Assembly: GCF_000159315.1 (NCBI RefSeq)
Contig: NZ_GG669994.1
Coordinates: 360,681-424,680 of the forward strand
Direction of reading: 5' to 3'
DNA: 64,000 bases
Source of the DNA: Lentilactobacillus hilgardii DSM 20176 = ATCC 8290
GTDB lineage: Bacteria > Bacillota > Bacilli > Lactobacillales > Lactobacillaceae
In this document: positions 44,605 through 55,806 of the stretch, piece by piece
How the letters are laid out: each line of letters begins with the position of its first letter
Numbering within the stretch: the stretch's first letter is position 1
Made by a program: the position numbers and the translations under genes
The notes under the pieces: generated by a model
What the model was told of the DNA's origin: nothing
The model's database searches: none
Seen by the model: only the letters and a program-made list of their open reading frames with translations

Positions 44605-45240
44605 ATGACCAGAAAAGGAATCTTAGGAAAAAAGGTTGGAATGACGCAAGTCTTCACTGAAAACGGCGAGTTGGTGCCTGTAACAGTCGTTGAGGTGACA
44701 CCTAATGTTATTATGCAAATCAAGACCGCTGAAAATGACGGTTACGACGCTGTTCAATTAGGCTATGCAGACAAGCGTGCTGTGCTTACAAACAAGCCAG
44801 AACAAGGTCATGCAAAAAAAGCAAATACTACTCCTAAGCGCTTCATTAAGGAAATCAAAGATGTTGAGCTGGGAGATTATAAGGTAGCTGAAGAAGTTAA
44901 AGCAGATATCTTTAAACCAGGAGACATCGTTGATGTTACTGGAACTACAAAGGGTCATGGATACCAAGGAAACATTCATAAAGATGGTCAATCACGCGGA
45001 CCAGAAACTCATGGTTCTCGCTATCACCGTCGTCCAGGTTCACTTGGTGTAATCATTAACCGTGTTGTTCCAGGTATGAAACTACCAGGGCGCATGGGTA
45101 ACAAAACTGTTACAATTCAGAACCTTGAAGTTGTAAGTACTGATAATGATAACAATGTTATCTTGATTAAAGGTAACGTTCCAGGTGCAAACAAATCATT
45201 TATTACGATTCGCACAGCTGTTCGCGGTGCAAACAAATAG
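44605..45240 (+). CDS. rplC: ribosomal protein L3
   Basis: 211 residues; binds 23S rRNA near the peptidyl-transferase centre with a long loop. Seen are [13 protein letters not shown] at the N-terminus and [17 protein letters not shown]. It is 28 nt after rpsJ with GGAGGT before ATG. Confidence 0.98.
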   Translation: MTRKGILGKKVGMTQVFTENGELVPVTVVEVTPNVIMQIKTAENDGYDAVQLGYADKRAVLTNKPEQGHAKKANTTPKRFIKEIKDVELGDYKVAEEVKADIFKPGDIVDVTGTTKGHGYQGNIHKDGQSRGPETHGSRYHRRPGSLGVIINRVVPGMKLPGRMGNKTVTIQNLEVVSTDNDNNVILIKGNVPGANKSFITIRTAVRGANK

Positions 45241-45257
45241 AAGGGAGGCAACTATAG

Positions 45258-45881
45258 ATGACTGACGTAGCATTATATAAACAAGATGGCAGCCAAAACG
45301 GCACTGTTTCATTAAATGATGACATTTTTGGTATTGAGCCTAATAATAATGTTGTTTTTGATGCAGTTGTTATGCAACGTGCTTCAAGACGACAAGGAAC
45401 TCATTCAGTTAAGAATCGTTCTGCAGTTCGCGGTGGCGGAAAGAAGCCATGGCGTCAAAAGGGTACTGGTAGAGCTCGTCAAGGCTCTATTCGTTCACCA
45501 CAATGGCGTGGCGGTGGAATTGTTTTTGGACCAACACCCCGTTCTTATGCTTATCATTTGCCAAAGAAAGTATCTCGCTTAGCTCTTAAGTCTGTTCTTT
45601 CTGAAAAAGTTGCAGATGAAAAATTAGTAGTTGTAGATTCATTAGTATTTGAAACACCAAAGACTAAAGAATTCGCAGCATTACTAGAAAAATTGAATGT
45701 TTCAACTAAAACTTTAATCGTTTTAGAAGATGGTAACGAGAAAGCATCACTTTCTGCACATAACCTTGAAAATGTGAAGGTTGTATCAGCTGATGGAATT
45801 AATACATTAGATGTAGCGGATCATGATAAAGTTGTCATTACAAAGGCTGCTCTTTCTCAAGTAGAGGAGGTGCTCGCATAA
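45258..45881 (+). CDS. rplD: ribosomal protein L4
   Basis: 207 residues; a 23S-binding exit-tunnel protein. The tunnel loop [20 protein letters not shown] and [15 protein letters not shown] are intact, so no macrolide-type alteration is evident. L4 is an autoregulator of S10 operons in some bacteria. Its TAA overlaps the rplW ATG by one base. Confidence 0.98.
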   Translation: MTDVALYKQDGSQNGTVSLNDDIFGIEPNNNVVFDAVVMQRASRRQGTHSVKNRSAVRGGGKKPWRQKGTGRARQGSIRSPQWRGGGIVFGPTPRSYAYHLPKKVSRLALKSVLSEKVADEKLVVVDSLVFETPKTKEFAALLEKLNVSTKTLIVLEDGNEKASLSAHNLENVKVVSADGINTLDVADHDKVVITKAALSQVEEVLA

Positions 45882-46168
45882 TGGAATCACGTGATGTCAT
45901 TTTACGTCCAGTAATTACTGAAGAGTCAACAAGTAAGATGGATAATAAAACATACACTTTCGATGTTGATTTACGAGCTACTAAAACACAAGTTAAAAAG
46001 GCTGTCGAAGATATCTTCGATGTTAAGGTTGTGCGTGTTAACATCATGAACGTACGTGGAAAATTAAAGCGTCAAGGACGTTATGCCGGATACACAAAGA
46101 AGCGTCGCAAGGCAATCGTTACCTTAACGCAGGATTCAAAGGAAATTCAGTTATTTAGCGAAGAATAA
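45881..46168 (+). CDS. rplW: ribosomal protein L23
   Basis: 95 residues; exit-site protein and docking point for trigger factor and SRP. Begins [16 protein letters not shown] and contains [25 protein letters not shown] inside the end of rplD serves as Shine-Dalgarno, so the two are translationally coupled. Confidence 0.98.
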   Translation: MESRDVILRPVITEESTSKMDNKTYTFDVDLRATKTQVKKAVEDIFDVKVVRVNIMNVRGKLKRQGRYAGYTKKRRKAIVTLTQDSKEIQLFSEE

Positions 46169-46192
46169 CCTTAATAATAGGAGGTAAACGTT

Positions 46193-47032
46193 GTGGCTAT
46201 AAAAACATATAAGCCAACCAGCAATGGTCGACGTAATATGACTAGCTTAGACTACAGTGCAATTACCAAGAGTAAGCCTGAAAAGTCATTGCTTGAGTCA
46301 AAGAGCAAAACGGCCGGTCGTAATAATTACGGTCATATGACTGTTCGTCACCGTGGTGGTGGTAACAAGAACCAATACCGTGTTATTGATTTTAAACGTA
46401 ATAAAGATAATGTTCCAGCAATTGTTAAAGCAATCGAATATGATCCAAACCGAACTGCTAATATCGCTTTATTAGTTTATGTAGATGGTATCAAATCATA
46501 CATTATTGCTCCAAAGGGATTAAAAGTTGGGGACAAGGTTGAATCAGGTACTGAAGCTGATATTAAAGTTGGTAACGCATTACCACTTGCGAATATTCCG
46601 GTTGGTTCAATCATCCATAATATCGAATTAAAACCTGGTAAGGGTGGTCAGTTGGCAAGATCTGCCGGCGCTTCTGCACAGTTATTAGGACGTGATGGTA
46701 AATATGCATTAGTTCGTCTGTCATCAGGTGAAGTTCGAATGATTTTGGCAACAAACCGTGCCACAATCGGTGCTGTTGGAAACGAAGAGCACGAATTGGT
46801 TAACGTTGGTAAAGCTGGTCGTACTCGATACAAGGGACAACGTCCACACGTTCGTGGATCTGTAATGAACCCTAACGATCACCCTCATGGTGGTGGTGAA
46901 GGTAAAGCACCAGTTGGTCTCCCATCACCATTATCACCATGGGGTAAGAAGACAGTTGGTAAGAAGACTCGTTCTAAGAAAGCACGTTCAAATAAATTTA
47001 TTGTTCGTCGTCGTAAAGGATCGAAGATGTAA
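46193..47032 (+). CDS. rplB: ribosomal protein L2
   Basis: 279 residues; needed for subunit joining and peptidyl transfer. The N-terminus [33 protein letters not shown], and the conserved loop [14 protein letters not shown] with its histidine are present. Start GTG 46193 after TAGGAGG. Confidence 0.98.
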   Translation: MAIKTYKPTSNGRRNMTSLDYSAITKSKPEKSLLESKSKTAGRNNYGHMTVRHRGGGNKNQYRVIDFKRNKDNVPAIVKAIEYDPNRTANIALLVYVDGIKSYIIAPKGLKVGDKVESGTEADIKVGNALPLANIPVGSIIHNIELKPGKGGQLARSAGASAQLLGRDGKYALVRLSSGEVRMILATNRATIGAVGNEEHELVNVGKAGRTRYKGQRPHVRGSVMNPNDHPHGGGEGKAPVGLPSPLSPWGKKTVGKKTRSKKARSNKFIVRRRKGSKM

Positions 47033-47036
47033 AAAA

Positions 47037-47060
47037 CATATGCAATTATTTTTGCATATG
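47037..47060. repeat. hairpin between rplB and rpsS
   Basis: CATATGCAA (47037-47045) and TTGCATATG (47052-47060), a 9-bp perfect stem with a 6-nt T-rich loop. No T-run follows, so it is more likely an mRNA stability or translation element than a terminator. Confidence 0.6.
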
Positions 47061-47076
47061 AAGAGGAGGTTTCAAA

Positions 47077-47352
47077 ATGAGTCGTAGTTTGAAAAAGGGA
47101 CCATTTGCCGATGAATATTTACTTAAAAAGGTTGATGCCCAAAAAGACCAAGAAAAAAAGTCTGTAATTAAGACATGGTCACGACGATCAACTATTTTCC
47201 CAAGTTTTATTGGATATACTTTTGCTGTTTATGATGGACGTAAACACGTACCAGTCTTTATTCAAGAAGATATGGTAGGCCACAAGCTCGGGGAATTTGT
47301 TCCAACTCGTACTTTCCATGGTCATGGTACTGACGATAAGAAGACTGTTTAA
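47077..47352 (+). CDS. rpsS: ribosomal protein S19
   Basis: 91 residues; 30S head protein contacting S13. [35 protein letters not shown] and [16 protein letters not shown] are typical. GAGGAGG before ATG 47077. The gap to rplB (44 nt) contains a hairpin. Confidence 0.98.
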   Translation: MSRSLKKGPFADEYLLKKVDAQKDQEKKSVIKTWSRRSTIFPSFIGYTFAVYDGRKHVPVFIQEDMVGHKLGEFVPTRTFHGHGTDDKKTV

Positions 47353-47368
47353 ACAAGGAGGATAACAA

Positions 47369-47725
47369 ATGGCTGAACAAGTTACATCAGCAAAAGCAAC
47401 TGCCAAAACTGTTCGTATTGCCGCTCGTAAGGTCCGTCTTGTAATCGATCTTATCAGAGGTAAGAGTGTTGCCGAAGCTGCCGCCATCCTGGATTTCACA
47501 CCCCGCGGTGCTTCTCCGGTAGTTTCTAAGGTGCTTAAATCTGCTGTTGCAAATGCAGAAAATAATTTTGACTTAGATTCAGAGAATTTAGTTGTTAGCG
47601 AAGCTTATGTTAACGAAGGCGCAACTTTAAAACGTTTTCGTCCAAGAGCTAAGGGCTCAGCTTCACCAATTAACAAACGAACTAGTCACATCACAATTGT
47701 TGTGTCGGAAAAAGAGGAGGGATAA
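47369..47725 (+). CDS. rplV: ribosomal protein L22
   Basis: 118 residues; lines the exit tunnel. Contains [19 protein letters not shown] and the beta-hairpin [20 protein letters not shown]. The hairpin has no insertion or deletion that would suggest macrolide resistance. 16 nt after rpsS. Confidence 0.98.
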   Translation: MAEQVTSAKATAKTVRIAARKVRLVIDLIRGKSVAEAAAILDFTPRGASPVVSKVLKSAVANAENNFDLDSENLVVSEAYVNEGATLKRFRPRAKGSASPINKRTSHITIVVSEKEEG

Positions 47726-47728
47726 CGC

Positions 47729-48394
47729 GTGGGTAATAAAATAAATCCTAACGGTTTACGAGTTGGAATCATTCGCGACTGGGAAGCTAAATGGTATGCT
47801 GGCAAAGATTACGCTGCATATTTACGTGAAGATTTACAAATTCGTAAGTACATTGAAAAGCGTCTTGCTAATGCATCCGTTTCAACTGTAGAAATTGAAC
47901 GTGCCGCAAACCGCGTTAATATTTCGATTCATACTGCCAAGCCTGGTATGGTTATTGGTAAAGGTGGATCTGAAGTTGAAAGCCTTCGTAAGGAATTAAA
48001 TAATCTTACAGGCAAACGGGTTCATATTAACATTATTGAAATTAAGAAGCCTGATCTTGATGCAAAACTTGTTGGCGAAAACATTGCTCGTCAACTAGAA
48101 GGCCGTGTGGCTTTCCGTCGTGCAATGCGTCAAGCTATGCAACGTACAATGCGTGCTGGTGCAAAGGGTATTAAAACTCAAGTTGCTGGTCGGTTGAACG
48201 GTGCTGATATGGCTCGAGTTGAATCATATTCAGACGGAACTGTTCCTTTGCATACTTTGAGAGCTGATATTGACTACTCATGGGTTGAAGCCTTTACCAC
48301 TTATGGTTCAATTGGTGTAAAGACTTGGATCTACCGTGGTGAAATTCTTCCTGAAAAGCCAAAGAACAGTGAAGCTGACAAAGGAGGCAAATAA
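47729..48394 (+). CDS. rpsC: ribosomal protein S3
   Basis: 221 residues; mRNA-entry protein with a KH domain. [20 protein letters not shown], and [15 protein letters not shown] (KH G-x-x-G loop), are intact. Start GTG 47729 after GAGGAGG, three nt from rplV. Confidence 0.98.
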   Translation: MGNKINPNGLRVGIIRDWEAKWYAGKDYAAYLREDLQIRKYIEKRLANASVSTVEIERAANRVNISIHTAKPGMVIGKGGSEVESLRKELNNLTGKRVHINIIEIKKPDLDAKLVGENIARQLEGRVAFRRAMRQAMQRTMRAGAKGIKTQVAGRLNGADMARVESYSDGTVPLHTLRADIDYSWVEAFTTYGSIGVKTWIYRGEILPEKPKNSEADKGGK

Positions 48395-48396
48395 GC

Positions 48397-48831
48397 ATGT
48401 TAGTACCTAAGCGTGTAAAGCACCGTCGTGAGCATCGTGGCAAACTTCGTGGGAGTGCCAAGGGTGGTACAACTGTAACCTTCGGTGATTACGGTTTGCA
48501 ATCACTCGATTCACATTGGATCACAAACCGTCAAATCGAAGCATGTCGTGTAGCGATGACTCGTTATATGAAGCGTGGCGGAAGAGTTTGGATTAAAATC
48601 TTCCCACACAAATCATATACTGAAAAAGGTGTCGGAGTTCGAATGGGTAATGGTAAAGGTACACCAGCTGGCTGGGTATCACCAGTTAAACGTGGCAAGA
48701 TTTTATTTGAAATTGGTGGCGTTTCTGAAGAAGTAGCTACTGAAGCATTGCGTCTTGCCTCTAATAAACTTCCCGTTCGTACAAAGATCGTAAAACGTGA
48801 GGAAGTAGGTGGCGAATCAAATGAAGGCTAA
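48397..48831 (+). CDS. rplP: ribosomal protein L16
   Basis: 144 residues; positions the A-site tRNA on the 50[40 protein letters not shown] and PVRTKIV are typical. Two nt after rpsC with GGAGG; the end overlaps rpmC by 11 nt. Confidence 0.98.
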   Translation: MLVPKRVKHRREHRGKLRGSAKGGTTVTFGDYGLQSLDSHWITNRQIEACRVAMTRYMKRGGRVWIKIFPHKSYTEKGVGVRMGNGKGTPAGWVSPVKRGKILFEIGGVSEEVATEALRLASNKLPVRTKIVKREEVGGESNEG

Positions 48832-49015
48832 AGAAATTAATGAATTAACCACTGCTCAAATGATTGATAAAGAAAAAGATTATAAAGATGAATTGTTCAA
48901 TCTTCGTTTCCAACTAGCCACTGGCCAATTGGAAAACACCGCGCGATTAAAGCAAGTTCGTAAAAATATTGCACGGATTAAGACTGCTCTTCGTCAACAA
49001 GAGTTAAACAAGTAA
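48821..49015 (+). CDS. rpmC: ribosomal protein L29
   Basis: 64 residues, two-helix protein at the tunnel exit. [30 protein letters not shown] and [12 protein letters not shown] match the family. ATG 48821 is chosen over an in-frame start at 48809 from family length; its Shine-Dalgarno lies in rplP. Confidence 0.97.
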   Translation: MKAKEINELTTAQMIDKEKDYKDELFNLRFQLATGQLENTARLKQVRKNIARIKTALRQQELNK

Positions 49016-49039
49016 AACACGATAAGGGAGGTATAATTA

Positions 49040-49306
49040 ATGGCTGAAGAACGTAACCAGCGTAAGGTTTATCAGGGACGTGTTGTTTCTGACAAGAATA
49101 ACAAAACAATTACTGTTTTAGTTTCAACTCACAAGAAACATGCAACATACGGTAAGCGTGTTCGTTATTCAAAGAAATTCACTACTCAGGATGAAAACAA
49201 CGAAGCAAAAGTTGGCGATATCGTACGGATTATGGAAACACGTCCACTATCAAAGACAAAACGTTTCCGTCTGATTGATATTGTTGAAAAAGCGGTTATT
49301 ATTTAA
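49040..49306 (+). CDS. rpsQ: ribosomal protein S17
   Basis: 88 residues; early-binding OB-fold protein of the 30[21 protein letters not shown] and the C-terminal [17 protein letters not shown] are conserved. GGGAGG before ATG 49040. Confidence 0.98.
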   Translation: MAEERNQRKVYQGRVVSDKNNKTITVLVSTHKKHATYGKRVRYSKKFTTQDENNEAKVGDIVRIMETRPLSKTKRFRLIDIVEKAVII

Positions 49307-49363
49307 CTTACTTAATTATCATAATTATCGTATTTTATTTGACGATGAAGGGAGGATATACCT

Positions 49364-49732
49364 GTGATTCAACAAGAAAGTCGATTAAAAGTTGCCGACA
49401 ACTCAGGTGCACGGGAATTGTTAACTATTAAGGTTTTGGGTGGCTCAACTAGAAGATATGCTGGAATTGGTGACACTATTGTTGCTACGGTCAAACAAGC
49501 AACACCAGGTGGCGTTGTCAAAAAAGGTGATGTCGTTAAGGCTGTTATCGTGCGTACCAAATCTGTTACTCGTCGTACAGACGGTTCTTATATTCGTTTT
49601 GACGAGAATGCAGCAGTTTTAGTTCGTGATGATAAGAGTCCTCAAGGCACTCGTATCTTTGGTCCGGTTGCTCGAGAATTACGTGATAACAACTTCATGA
49701 AGATTGTTTCATTAGCCCCAGAAGTACTTTAA
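49364..49732 (+). CDS. rplN: ribosomal protein L14
   Basis: 122 residues; intersubunit bridge protein. [19 protein letters not shown], the [17 protein letters not shown] block and [13 protein letters not shown] are present. GTG 49364 follows GGGAGG. The 57-nt gap before it has no visible promoter. Confidence 0.98.
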   Translation: MIQQESRLKVADNSGARELLTIKVLGGSTRRYAGIGDTIVATVKQATPGGVVKKGDVVKAVIVRTKSVTRRTDGSYIRFDENAAVLVRDDKSPQGTRIFGPVARELRDNNFMKIVSLAPEVL

Positions 49733-49760
49733 AACAACCAGGATATAAGGAGGTGCCAAC

Positions 49761-50069
49761 ATGTTCATTAAAACTGGTGACAAAGTTCGTGTTATTAGTG
49801 GTAAGGACAAGGGAAAAGAAGGGACAGTTACTAAGACTATCGCTTCTAAAGATCGTGTGATTGTTGAAGGTGTGAACAAAGTAAAGAAACATACCAAGGC
49901 TTCATCAACAAATCCAAATGGTGGAATTATTGATGCTGAAGCACCAATCCACGTTTCAAATGTCATGCTTATTGATCCATCTACCAACGAGCCAACTCGT
50001 GTTGGAATTAAGGTTCAAGATGGCAAGAAAATTCGTTACTCAAAGAAATCGCAAAAAGCGATTGATTAA
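49761..50069 (+). CDS. rplX: ribosomal protein L24
   Basis: 102 residues; 50S assembly initiator with an N-terminal KOW motif, [20 protein letters not shown], then [12 protein letters not shown] and [24 protein letters not shown] before ATG. Confidence 0.98.
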   Translation: MFIKTGDKVRVISGKDKGKEGTVTKTIASKDRVIVEGVNKVKKHTKASSTNPNGGIIDAEAPIHVSNVMLIDPSTNEPTRVGIKVQDGKKIRYSKKSQKAID

Positions 50070-50100
50070 TTCAAATATAGGAAGGGAGGATAACTTTTAA

Positions 50101-50643
50101 ATGACAAGTCGTTTACATGAACAATTTGACAGCGAAATTGTGCCACACATGGTGGAAAAATTCAGTTATAAGTCAGTTATGCAAGCTCCAAAAATCGATA
50201 AAATTGTTTTAAACATGGGTGTTGGTGATGCAGTTACTAACGCTAAAAACCTTGATGAAGCAGTTTCAGAATTAGCCTTGATTTCTGGTCAAAAACCTTT
50301 AGTAACTAAAGCTAAGAAATCAATTGCCGGTTTTAGACTACGTGAAGGTATGTCAATTGGTGCCAAGGTAACTCTTCGTGGCGATAGAATGTATGATTTT
50401 TTGGATAAGTTAATTAATGTTTCATTACCACGTGTTCGTGATTTCCATGGTGTTAGTTCTAGAGCTTTTGATGGCCGAGGCAACTACACTTTAGGTGTCC
50501 GCGAACAATTGATTTTCCCTGAAATTGATTATGATAATGTCAACCGTGTTAGAGGTCTTGATATTGTAATCGTAACTACTGCTAATACCGATGAAGAATC
50601 ACATGAATTGTTGGCTCAATTCGGTATGCCATTTGCTAAATAA
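50101..50643 (+). CDS. rplE: ribosomal protein L5
   Basis: 180 residues; binds 5S rRNA and the P-site t[43 protein letters not shown] and [19 protein letters not shown] are typical. GGGAGG before ATG 50101. Confidence 0.98.
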   Translation: MTSRLHEQFDSEIVPHMVEKFSYKSVMQAPKIDKIVLNMGVGDAVTNAKNLDEAVSELALISGQKPLVTKAKKSIAGFRLREGMSIGAKVTLRGDRMYDFLDKLINVSLPRVRDFHGVSSRAFDGRGNYTLGVREQLIFPEIDYDNVNRVRGLDIVIVTTANTDEESHELLAQFGMPFAK

Positions 50644-50659
50644 TTGAGGAGGTTTCACA

Positions 50660-50845
50660 TTGGCTAAAAAATCATTGATCGTAAAAAGTGAACGCCCTGC
50701 AAAGTTCTCAACACAAAACTATACACGTTGTGAGCGTTGTGGGCGACCTCGTTCAGTTTACAAGAAATTCCACTTGTGCCGTCTTTGCATCCGTGAACTT
50801 GCCCACAAGGGTCAAATTCCTGGTATGAAGAAAGCTAGTTGGTAA
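50660..50845 (+). CDS. rpsN: ribosomal protein S14, zinc-binding type
   Basis: 61 residues with two C-x-x-C pairs (CERCGR and CRLCIR), the zinc (type Z) form. Some Firmicutes carry a second, zinc-free S14 used under zinc limitation; none is in the window. Start TTG 50660 after GAGGAGG; the family begins [10 protein letters not shown]. Confidence 0.97.
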   Translation: MAKKSLIVKSERPAKFSTQNYTRCERCGRPRSVYKKFHLCRLCIRELAHKGQIPGMKKASW

Positions 50846-50873
50846 AAATTATTAAGAAGGAGGTTGTTCGCTG

Positions 50874-51272
50874 ATGTCTATGACTGATCCCATTGCAGAC
50901 TTTTTAACTCGCATTCGCAATGCTAACATGGTTTACCATGAAACAGTTGAAGTTCCTGCATCAAAAATCAAACGTGACATTGCTGAGATTCTTAAGCGTG
51001 AAGGCTTTGTCCGTGATGTTGAATACATCGAAGATGACAAACAAGGCGTTATCCGTGTATTCCTGAAGTATGGCAAGGATAAGCAACGTGTCATTACTGG
51101 TTTGAAACGAATTTCAAAACCAGGCTTGCGTTCTTACGTTAAAGCCGATGCCGTTCCAAAGGTTCTTAATGGACTTGGAATTGCTATTATTTCTACATCA
51201 AACGGTGTAATTACTGACAAACAAGCTCGCGCCCAAAAAATTGGCGGCGAAGTATTAGCTTACGTTTGGTAA
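50874..51272 (+). CDS. rpsH: ribosomal protein S8
   Basis: 132 residues; binds the central domain of 16S rRNA and regulates spc operons in enterobacteria. [16 protein letters not shown] and the C-terminal [20 protein letters not shown] are typical. ATG 50874 follows GGAGG; an ATG two codons later is also possible. Confidence 0.98.
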   Translation: MSMTDPIADFLTRIRNANMVYHETVEVPASKIKRDIAEILKREGFVRDVEYIEDDKQGVIRVFLKYGKDKQRVITGLKRISKPGLRSYVKADAVPKVLNGLGIAIISTSNGVITDKQARAQKIGGEVLAYVW

Positions 51273-51299
51273 TATTTCAAAAAATTGGAGGTGTGATCC

Positions 51300-51839
51300 G
51301 TGAGTCGAATTGGTTATAAAACGGTTGTTTTGCCTAAGGGCGTTGAAGTATCAACTGATGGTAATAAAGTAACTGTTAAAGGTTCAAAGGGTTCATTAAC
51401 CCGCGAATTTGTATCCGAAATTAAAATGAACGTTAAAGATAACGAAGTGAACTTTGAACCAGTTGTTGATTATAACAACAAAGTTCGTGCTTTGCATGGT
51501 ACTATGCGAGCAAACTTTAACAACATGGTTGAGGGTGTCACTGATGGTTTCAAGAAAACCTTGAAACTTGTTGGTGTTGGATATCGTGCTGCACTCAAAG
51601 GGAAAACTTTGACACTTAGTGTTGGTTATTCTAACCCTGTTGACATGACAGTTCCTGAAGATCTAACTGTTGAAGTACCTGACAATACGACTATTCATAT
51701 TAGTGGTATCAGCAAACAACATGTTGGTGACTTTGCTGCATCTGTTCGTGCCGTTCGTTCACCTGAACCATATAAAGGTAAAGGTATTCGTTACGAAAAT
51801 GAACATATTATCCGTAAGGAAGGTAAGACTGGTAAGTAA
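51300..51839 (+). CDS. rplF: ribosomal protein L6
   Basis: 179 residues; duplicated-fold protein near the factor-binding site. [37 protein letters not shown] and the C-terminal [15 protein letters not shown] are intact. Start GTG 51300 after GGAGG. Confidence 0.98.
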   Translation: MSRIGYKTVVLPKGVEVSTDGNKVTVKGSKGSLTREFVSEIKMNVKDNEVNFEPVVDYNNKVRALHGTMRANFNNMVEGVTDGFKKTLKLVGVGYRAALKGKTLTLSVGYSNPVDMTVPEDLTVEVPDNTTIHISGISKQHVGDFAASVRAVRSPEPYKGKGIRYENEHIIRKEGKTGK

Positions 51840-51873
51840 AATACCAGCTTAAAAAATTATTGAGGTGACTATT

Positions 51874-52230
51874 GTGATTTCTAAACCAGATAAAAATAAG
51901 AGTCGGAAACGTCGTCATAACCGTGTCCGTAATAAAATTTCTGGTACTGCCGAGTGCCCACGCTTGAACGTTTTTCGTTCTAACAAAAACATCTATGCTC
52001 AAGTTATTGATGACGTAGAGGGTGTAACGCTTGTTAGTGCCTCAACACTTGATTCTGCAATCAGTGATGGTAACAAAACTGAAAAAGCAGCTGGTGTTGG
52101 CAAATTAGTAGCTGAACGTGCAAGCAAAAAGAACATCAAAAAAGTTGTTTTTGATCGTGGTGGATATTTATACCACGGTCGTGTTCAAGCTCTTGCTGAT
52201 GCTGCTCGCGAAAACGGATTAGAATTTTAA
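51874..52230 (+). CDS. rplR: ribosomal protein L18
   Basis: 118 residues; 5S rRNA-binding. [38 protein letters not shown] and [20 protein letters not shown] are typical. GTG 51874 is chosen because GAGGTG is its Shine-Dalgarno; the GTG at 51865 lies inside that site. Confidence 0.97.
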   Translation: MISKPDKNKSRKRRHNRVRNKISGTAECPRLNVFRSNKNIYAQVIDDVEGVTLVSASTLDSAISDGNKTEKAAGVGKLVAERASKKNIKKVVFDRGGYLYHGRVQALADAARENGLEF

Positions 52231-52251
52231 TAAAAGGAGGAATAACCGCAC

Positions 52252-52755
52252 ATGAAGAAGTTTATTGATCCTGATAAATTAGAGCTTGAAGACAATGTCG
52301 TTTCTATCAACCGGATCACTAAAGTTGTTAAAGGTGGACGTCGTCTTCGTTTTGCTGCTTTAGTCGTTGTTGGAGACAAACACGGCCATGTTGGCTTTGG
52401 AACTGGTAAAGCACAAGAAGTTCCTGAAGCAATTCGTAAGGCTGTTGAAGCAGCTCGTAAGAATTTGATTGAGGTTCCGATTGTTGGTACAACAATTCCT
52501 CATGAAGTTGTTGGAACTTATGGTGGTGGGCGTATCATGTTAAAGCCTGCTGAAGAAGGTTCTGGAGTAGCAGCTGGTGGTGCCGTTCGTTCCGTGATGG
52601 AACTTGCCGGTATCGACGATGTTACAAGTAAGCGATTGGGTTCAAATACTCCTGTCAACGTTATCCGAGCAACATTTGAAGGCTTGGTCGCATTGAAGAG
52701 TGCTGAAGAAATTTCAGCTTTACGTGGTGTATCAACCCAACATTTAGCTGAATAA
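52252..52755 (+). CDS. rpsE: ribosomal protein S5
   Basis: 167 residues; accuracy and mRNA-entry protein. [39 protein letters not shown] and [17 protein letters not shown] are typical. The spectinomycin loop (VVKGGRRL) looks wild type. AAGGAGG before ATG 52252. Confidence 0.98.
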   Translation: MKKFIDPDKLELEDNVVSINRITKVVKGGRRLRFAALVVVGDKHGHVGFGTGKAQEVPEAIRKAVEAARKNLIEVPIVGTTIPHEVVGTYGGGRIMLKPAEEGSGVAAGGAVRSVMELAGIDDVTSKRLGSNTPVNVIRATFEGLVALKSAEEISALRGVSTQHLAE

Positions 52756-52769
52756 GGAGGGTGTTTTAA

Positions 52770-52955
52770 TTGGCTCAATTAAAAATTACTTTAAAACGTA
52801 GCGTAGCTCATCGCCTCCCAAATCAACGAAAAATTGTGAAGGCACTCGGCTTGGGTCGGATTAATAGTACGGTTGTTAAACCGGACAACGAATCAATTCG
52901 CGGAGCTCTGTTCAAAATCGCTCATTTAATTGAAGTTGAACAAGTTAAAGACTAA
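52770..52955 (+). CDS. rpmD: ribosomal protein L30
   Basis: 61 residues; small 50S protein. [38 protein letters not shown] and HLIEVEQV are typical. Start TTG 52770 after AAGGAGG. Confidence 0.97.
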   Translation: MAQLKITLKRSVAHRLPNQRKIVKALGLGRINSTVVKPDNESIRGALFKIAHLIEVEQVKD

Positions 52956-52980
52956 TAATTCGTAAGGAGGTGCCAATTTC

Positions 52981-53415
52981 ATGAAATTGAATGAATTGAA
53001 AGCTGCAGAAGGTTCTCGTTCATTACGTACACGTAAAGGTCGTGGTCGTTCTGCTGGAAAAGGAAAGACTGCCGGCCGTGGTCAAAAGGGTCAAAAGGCT
53101 CGTGGTAAGACACGCGTAGGTTTTGAAGGTGGCCAAATGCCATTGTATCGTCGTACTCCAAAACGTGGATTTAACAATATTAACCGTAAAGAATATGCGG
53201 TTGTTAACGTTGCTAAACTTGATGTTTTCGACGAAGGCACTGAAGTAACTCCGGAGTTACTTCAGGATCGCGGAATTGTTAAAAACGCTAAATCTGGTAT
53301 TAAGGTTCTTGGAGACGGTGGACTTACTAAGAAATTAACCGTAAAGGCTAATAAGTTTTCAAAAACTGCACAATCTGTAATTGAAAATGCTGGCGGTAAA
53401 ATCGAGGTGGTTTAA
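52981..53415 (+). CDS. rplO: ribosomal protein L15
   Basis: 144 residues; late-assembly 50S protein. The glycine/arginine-rich N-terminus [38 protein letters not shown] and the C-terminal [13 protein letters not shown] are typical. AAGGAGG before ATG. The stop overlaps the secY start by one base. Confidence 0.98.
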   Translation: MKLNELKAAEGSRSLRTRKGRGRSAGKGKTAGRGQKGQKARGKTRVGFEGGQMPLYRRTPKRGFNNINRKEYAVVNVAKLDVFDEGTEVTPELLQDRGIVKNAKSGIKVLGDGGLTKKLTVKANKFSKTAQSVIENAGGKIEVV

Positions 53416-54734
53416 TGCTCTCGACTCTAACTGGTGCATTTAAGGTTAAGGAAATTCGAAACAAGATTTTATTTACATTATTTGTTTTGATTATCTTCCG
53501 GTTGGGATCATTCATAACCGTTCCTGGTGTAAATGCAAAGGCGTTAACGTCCGTTGCATCATCAGGATTGGTCAGCATCCTGAATACCTTTAGTGGTGGT
53601 GGTCTGACTAACTATTCGATTTTTGCTATGGGAGTATCTCCATACATCACTGCTCAAATTATTATCCAATTGCTTCAGATGGATATTGTTCCTAAATATG
53701 TTGAGTGGGGAAAACAAGGGGAAGTTGGCCGGCGGAAGTTGAATCAACATACTCGTTATTTAACAGTTGTTCTTGCCTTCTTCCAGTCAGTTGGAATTAC
53801 AGCCGGATTCAACCAATTAAGTAGTCTGAATTTGGTTACCAACCCAAGTGTTAAAACCTTTATTGTCATTGGTATTATCCTGACTGGTGGTACGATGTTA
53901 ACAACTTGGATGGGTGACATGATCACTGAAAGAGGAATTGGTAATGGAATTTCAATGATTATCTTTGCGGGTATCATTGCTCGAATCCCTACTGGATTAC
54001 AATCACTATGGCAACAATACTTTGTTGGCGTAACTGGTTCTGATCTATGGCAACCAATTCTCTTCTCGATTGCACTTGTGATTATCGTTCTTGCCATTAT
54101 TACGTTCGTTACTTGGGTGCAACAAGCTGAACGTCGGATTCCAATTCAATACACGCGAAGAGTTGCTGGTTCACCGGACAGTAGTTATTTGCCTTTAAAG
54201 GTTAATGTTGCTGGTGTTATCCCAGTTATCTTTGCGAGTTCATTTATTGCGACTCCTCAAACAATTTTAATGGCTTTTACGAATAATTATTCCACAACAA
54301 CGTGGTATCAAGTGTTAAACAACGTGTTTAACATGCAGACAACCACTGGAGCTGCTTTTTACACAATTTTGATTGTCATGTTTACTTTCTTTTATGCATT
54401 TGTTCAAGTTAACCCTGAAAAGTTATCAGAGAACTTGCAAAAGCAAGGGAGTTATATTCCTGGCGTTTGGCCGGGGCATGAAACGCAAAGCTACGTTTCA
54501 AACTTACTAATGAGATTAAGTACTGTGGGTGCCATTTTCTTAGGTGTCGTTGCTTTAATCCCACTGGTTGCTCAAAATATTTGGAACTTAGATGAATCCA
54601 TTGGATTAGGTGGTACAAGTCTTCTAATCGTTGTTGGTGTTGCAATCGAAACTATTCGCCAGATTCGGGGATTAATGATGAAACGTGAGTATGTCGGTTT
54701 CATTAAGGGTTCTCGTCCAACTAATGGTGAATAA
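53415..54734 (+). CDS. secY: preprotein translocase subunit SecY
   Basis: A 439-residue channel subunit with ten spans. The plug and pore region ITVPGVNAKAL, GGGLTNYSIFAMGVSPYITA and WMGDMITERGIGNGISMIIF are conserved, as is the QAERRIPIQY cytosolic loop. Its start overlaps the rplO stop (TAATG) with GAGGTGG upstream, so it is coupled to L15. Confidence 0.97.
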   Translation: MLSTLTGAFKVKEIRNKILFTLFVLIIFRLGSFITVPGVNAKALTSVASSGLVSILNTFSGGGLTNYSIFAMGVSPYITAQIIIQLLQMDIVPKYVEWGKQGEVGRRKLNQHTRYLTVVLAFFQSVGITAGFNQLSSLNLVTNPSVKTFIVIGIILTGGTMLTTWMGDMITERGIGNGISMIIFAGIIARIPTGLQSLWQQYFVGVTGSDLWQPILFSIALVIIVLAIITFVTWVQQAERRIPIQYTRRVAGSPDSSYLPLKVNVAGVIPVIFASSFIATPQTILMAFTNNYSTTTWYQVLNNVFNMQTTTGAAFYTILIVMFTFFYAFVQVNPEKLSENLQKQGSYIPGVWPGHETQSYVSNLLMRLSTVGAIFLGVVALIPLVAQNIWNLDESIGLGGTSLLIVVGVAIETIRQIRGLMMKREYVGFIKGSRPTNGE

Positions 54735-54767
54735 GACGATTAAACATCGAACAAGGAGGGAAAATTG

Positions 54768-55424
54768 ATGGCATTAAATTTAATTTTAATGGGATTGCCT
54801 GGTGCTGGTAAGGGCACTCAGGCTCAATTTATTGTTGACAAGTACCAGATCCCACATATTTCAACTGGGGATATGTTTCGCGAAGCAATTTCAAATGGAA
54901 CGCCACTGGGCTTAAAGGCTAAGTCGTTTACTGACAAAGGTAATTTAGTTCCTGATGAAGTTACTAATGGGATTGTTAAAGAACGACTTTCTCATAATGA
55001 TACTCAGCCGGGCTTTTTACTAGATGGATATCCTCGAACTCTAGAACAGGCGGATGCATTGGCAGATATGGCAGACGAGTTGGGGAAACCTTTGTCTGCT
55101 GTTATCAACATCGATGTTGACCCAGAAATTTTAACTAATCGACTAACTGCACGTTTTATTTGTAAGAACTGTGGTGCGACTTATAATAAGTTGTACCATA
55201 TGCCTAAAGTTAATGGAACTTGTGATATTTGCGGTCACCACGAATTCTATCAACGGGATGATGATAAGCCCGAGGCTGTTAAGAATCGCTTGAAAGTTAA
55301 TGTTAAAATGAATACGCCACTGATTTCTTATTACAAAGATCGGGACTTGCTATTTAATGTTAATGGTGATCAAGATATTGATAAAGTTTGGCAGGATGTT
55401 GATAAAATCTTGAGCACACTGTAA
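54768..55424 (+). CDS. adk: adenylate kinase
   Basis: 218 residues; balances AMP, ADP and ATP. P-loop [13 protein letters not shown] site [19 protein letters not shown], and a four-cysteine zinc lid (CKNCG ... CDICG) typical of Gram-positives. ATG 54768 follows AAGGAGGG; the TTG one codon earlier is too close. Usual secY-adk-infA order. Confidence 0.97.
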   Translation: MALNLILMGLPGAGKGTQAQFIVDKYQIPHISTGDMFREAISNGTPLGLKAKSFTDKGNLVPDEVTNGIVKERLSHNDTQPGFLLDGYPRTLEQADALADMADELGKPLSAVINIDVDPEILTNRLTARFICKNCGATYNKLYHMPKVNGTCDICGHHEFYQRDDDKPEAVKNRLKVNVKMNTPLISYYKDRDLLFNVNGDQDIDKVWQDVDKILSTL

Positions 55425-55443
55425 ACTCTCCATAGATTAAGTG

Positions 55444-55472
55444 TTGAGTCTATTGGATTGATGAAATATAAT
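55444..55472 (+). promoter_or_regulatory. internal promoter ahead of infA
   Basis: TTGAGT (55444-55449), 17 nt, TATAAT (55467-55472), in the only long gap (128 nt) of the spc-alpha region. It should boost infA-rpmJ-rpsM-rpsK-rpoA-rplQ. Confidence 0.7.
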
Positions 55473-55552
55473 GGATGTGTTAAACTATCAAAGGTTTGTC
55501 AAGCTCGTTTATATTTTAATTCAATCTAATTTAATTTTGGAGGTGTTAATTA

Positions 55553-55771
55553 GTGGCTAAGGATAATGTTATTGAAGTAGAAGGAAAAGTTGTCGAAACT
55601 TTGCCAAATGCAATGTTTCGAGTTGAACTTGAAAATGGACATGAGATTTTAGCTCATGTTTCCGGTAAAATCCGAATGCATTATATTCGGATTCTTCCTG
55701 GAGATAAGGTTACTGTTGAAATGTCGCCCTATGACTTAACAAAGGGAAGAATTACTTATCGATTTAAGTAG
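55553..55771 (+). CDS. infA: translation initiation factor IF-1
   Basis: A 72-residue OB-fold factor that covers the A site during initiation. [39 protein letters not shown] and [13 protein letters not shown] are typical. Start GTG 55553 after GGAGG. Confidence 0.97.
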   Translation: MAKDNVIEVEGKVVETLPNAMFRVELENGHEILAHVSGKIRMHYIRILPGDKVTVEMSPYDLTKGRITYRFK

Positions 55772-55806
55772 TTATTGTCTTCATCATTTTTTGAGGAGGT
55801 TTAAAA

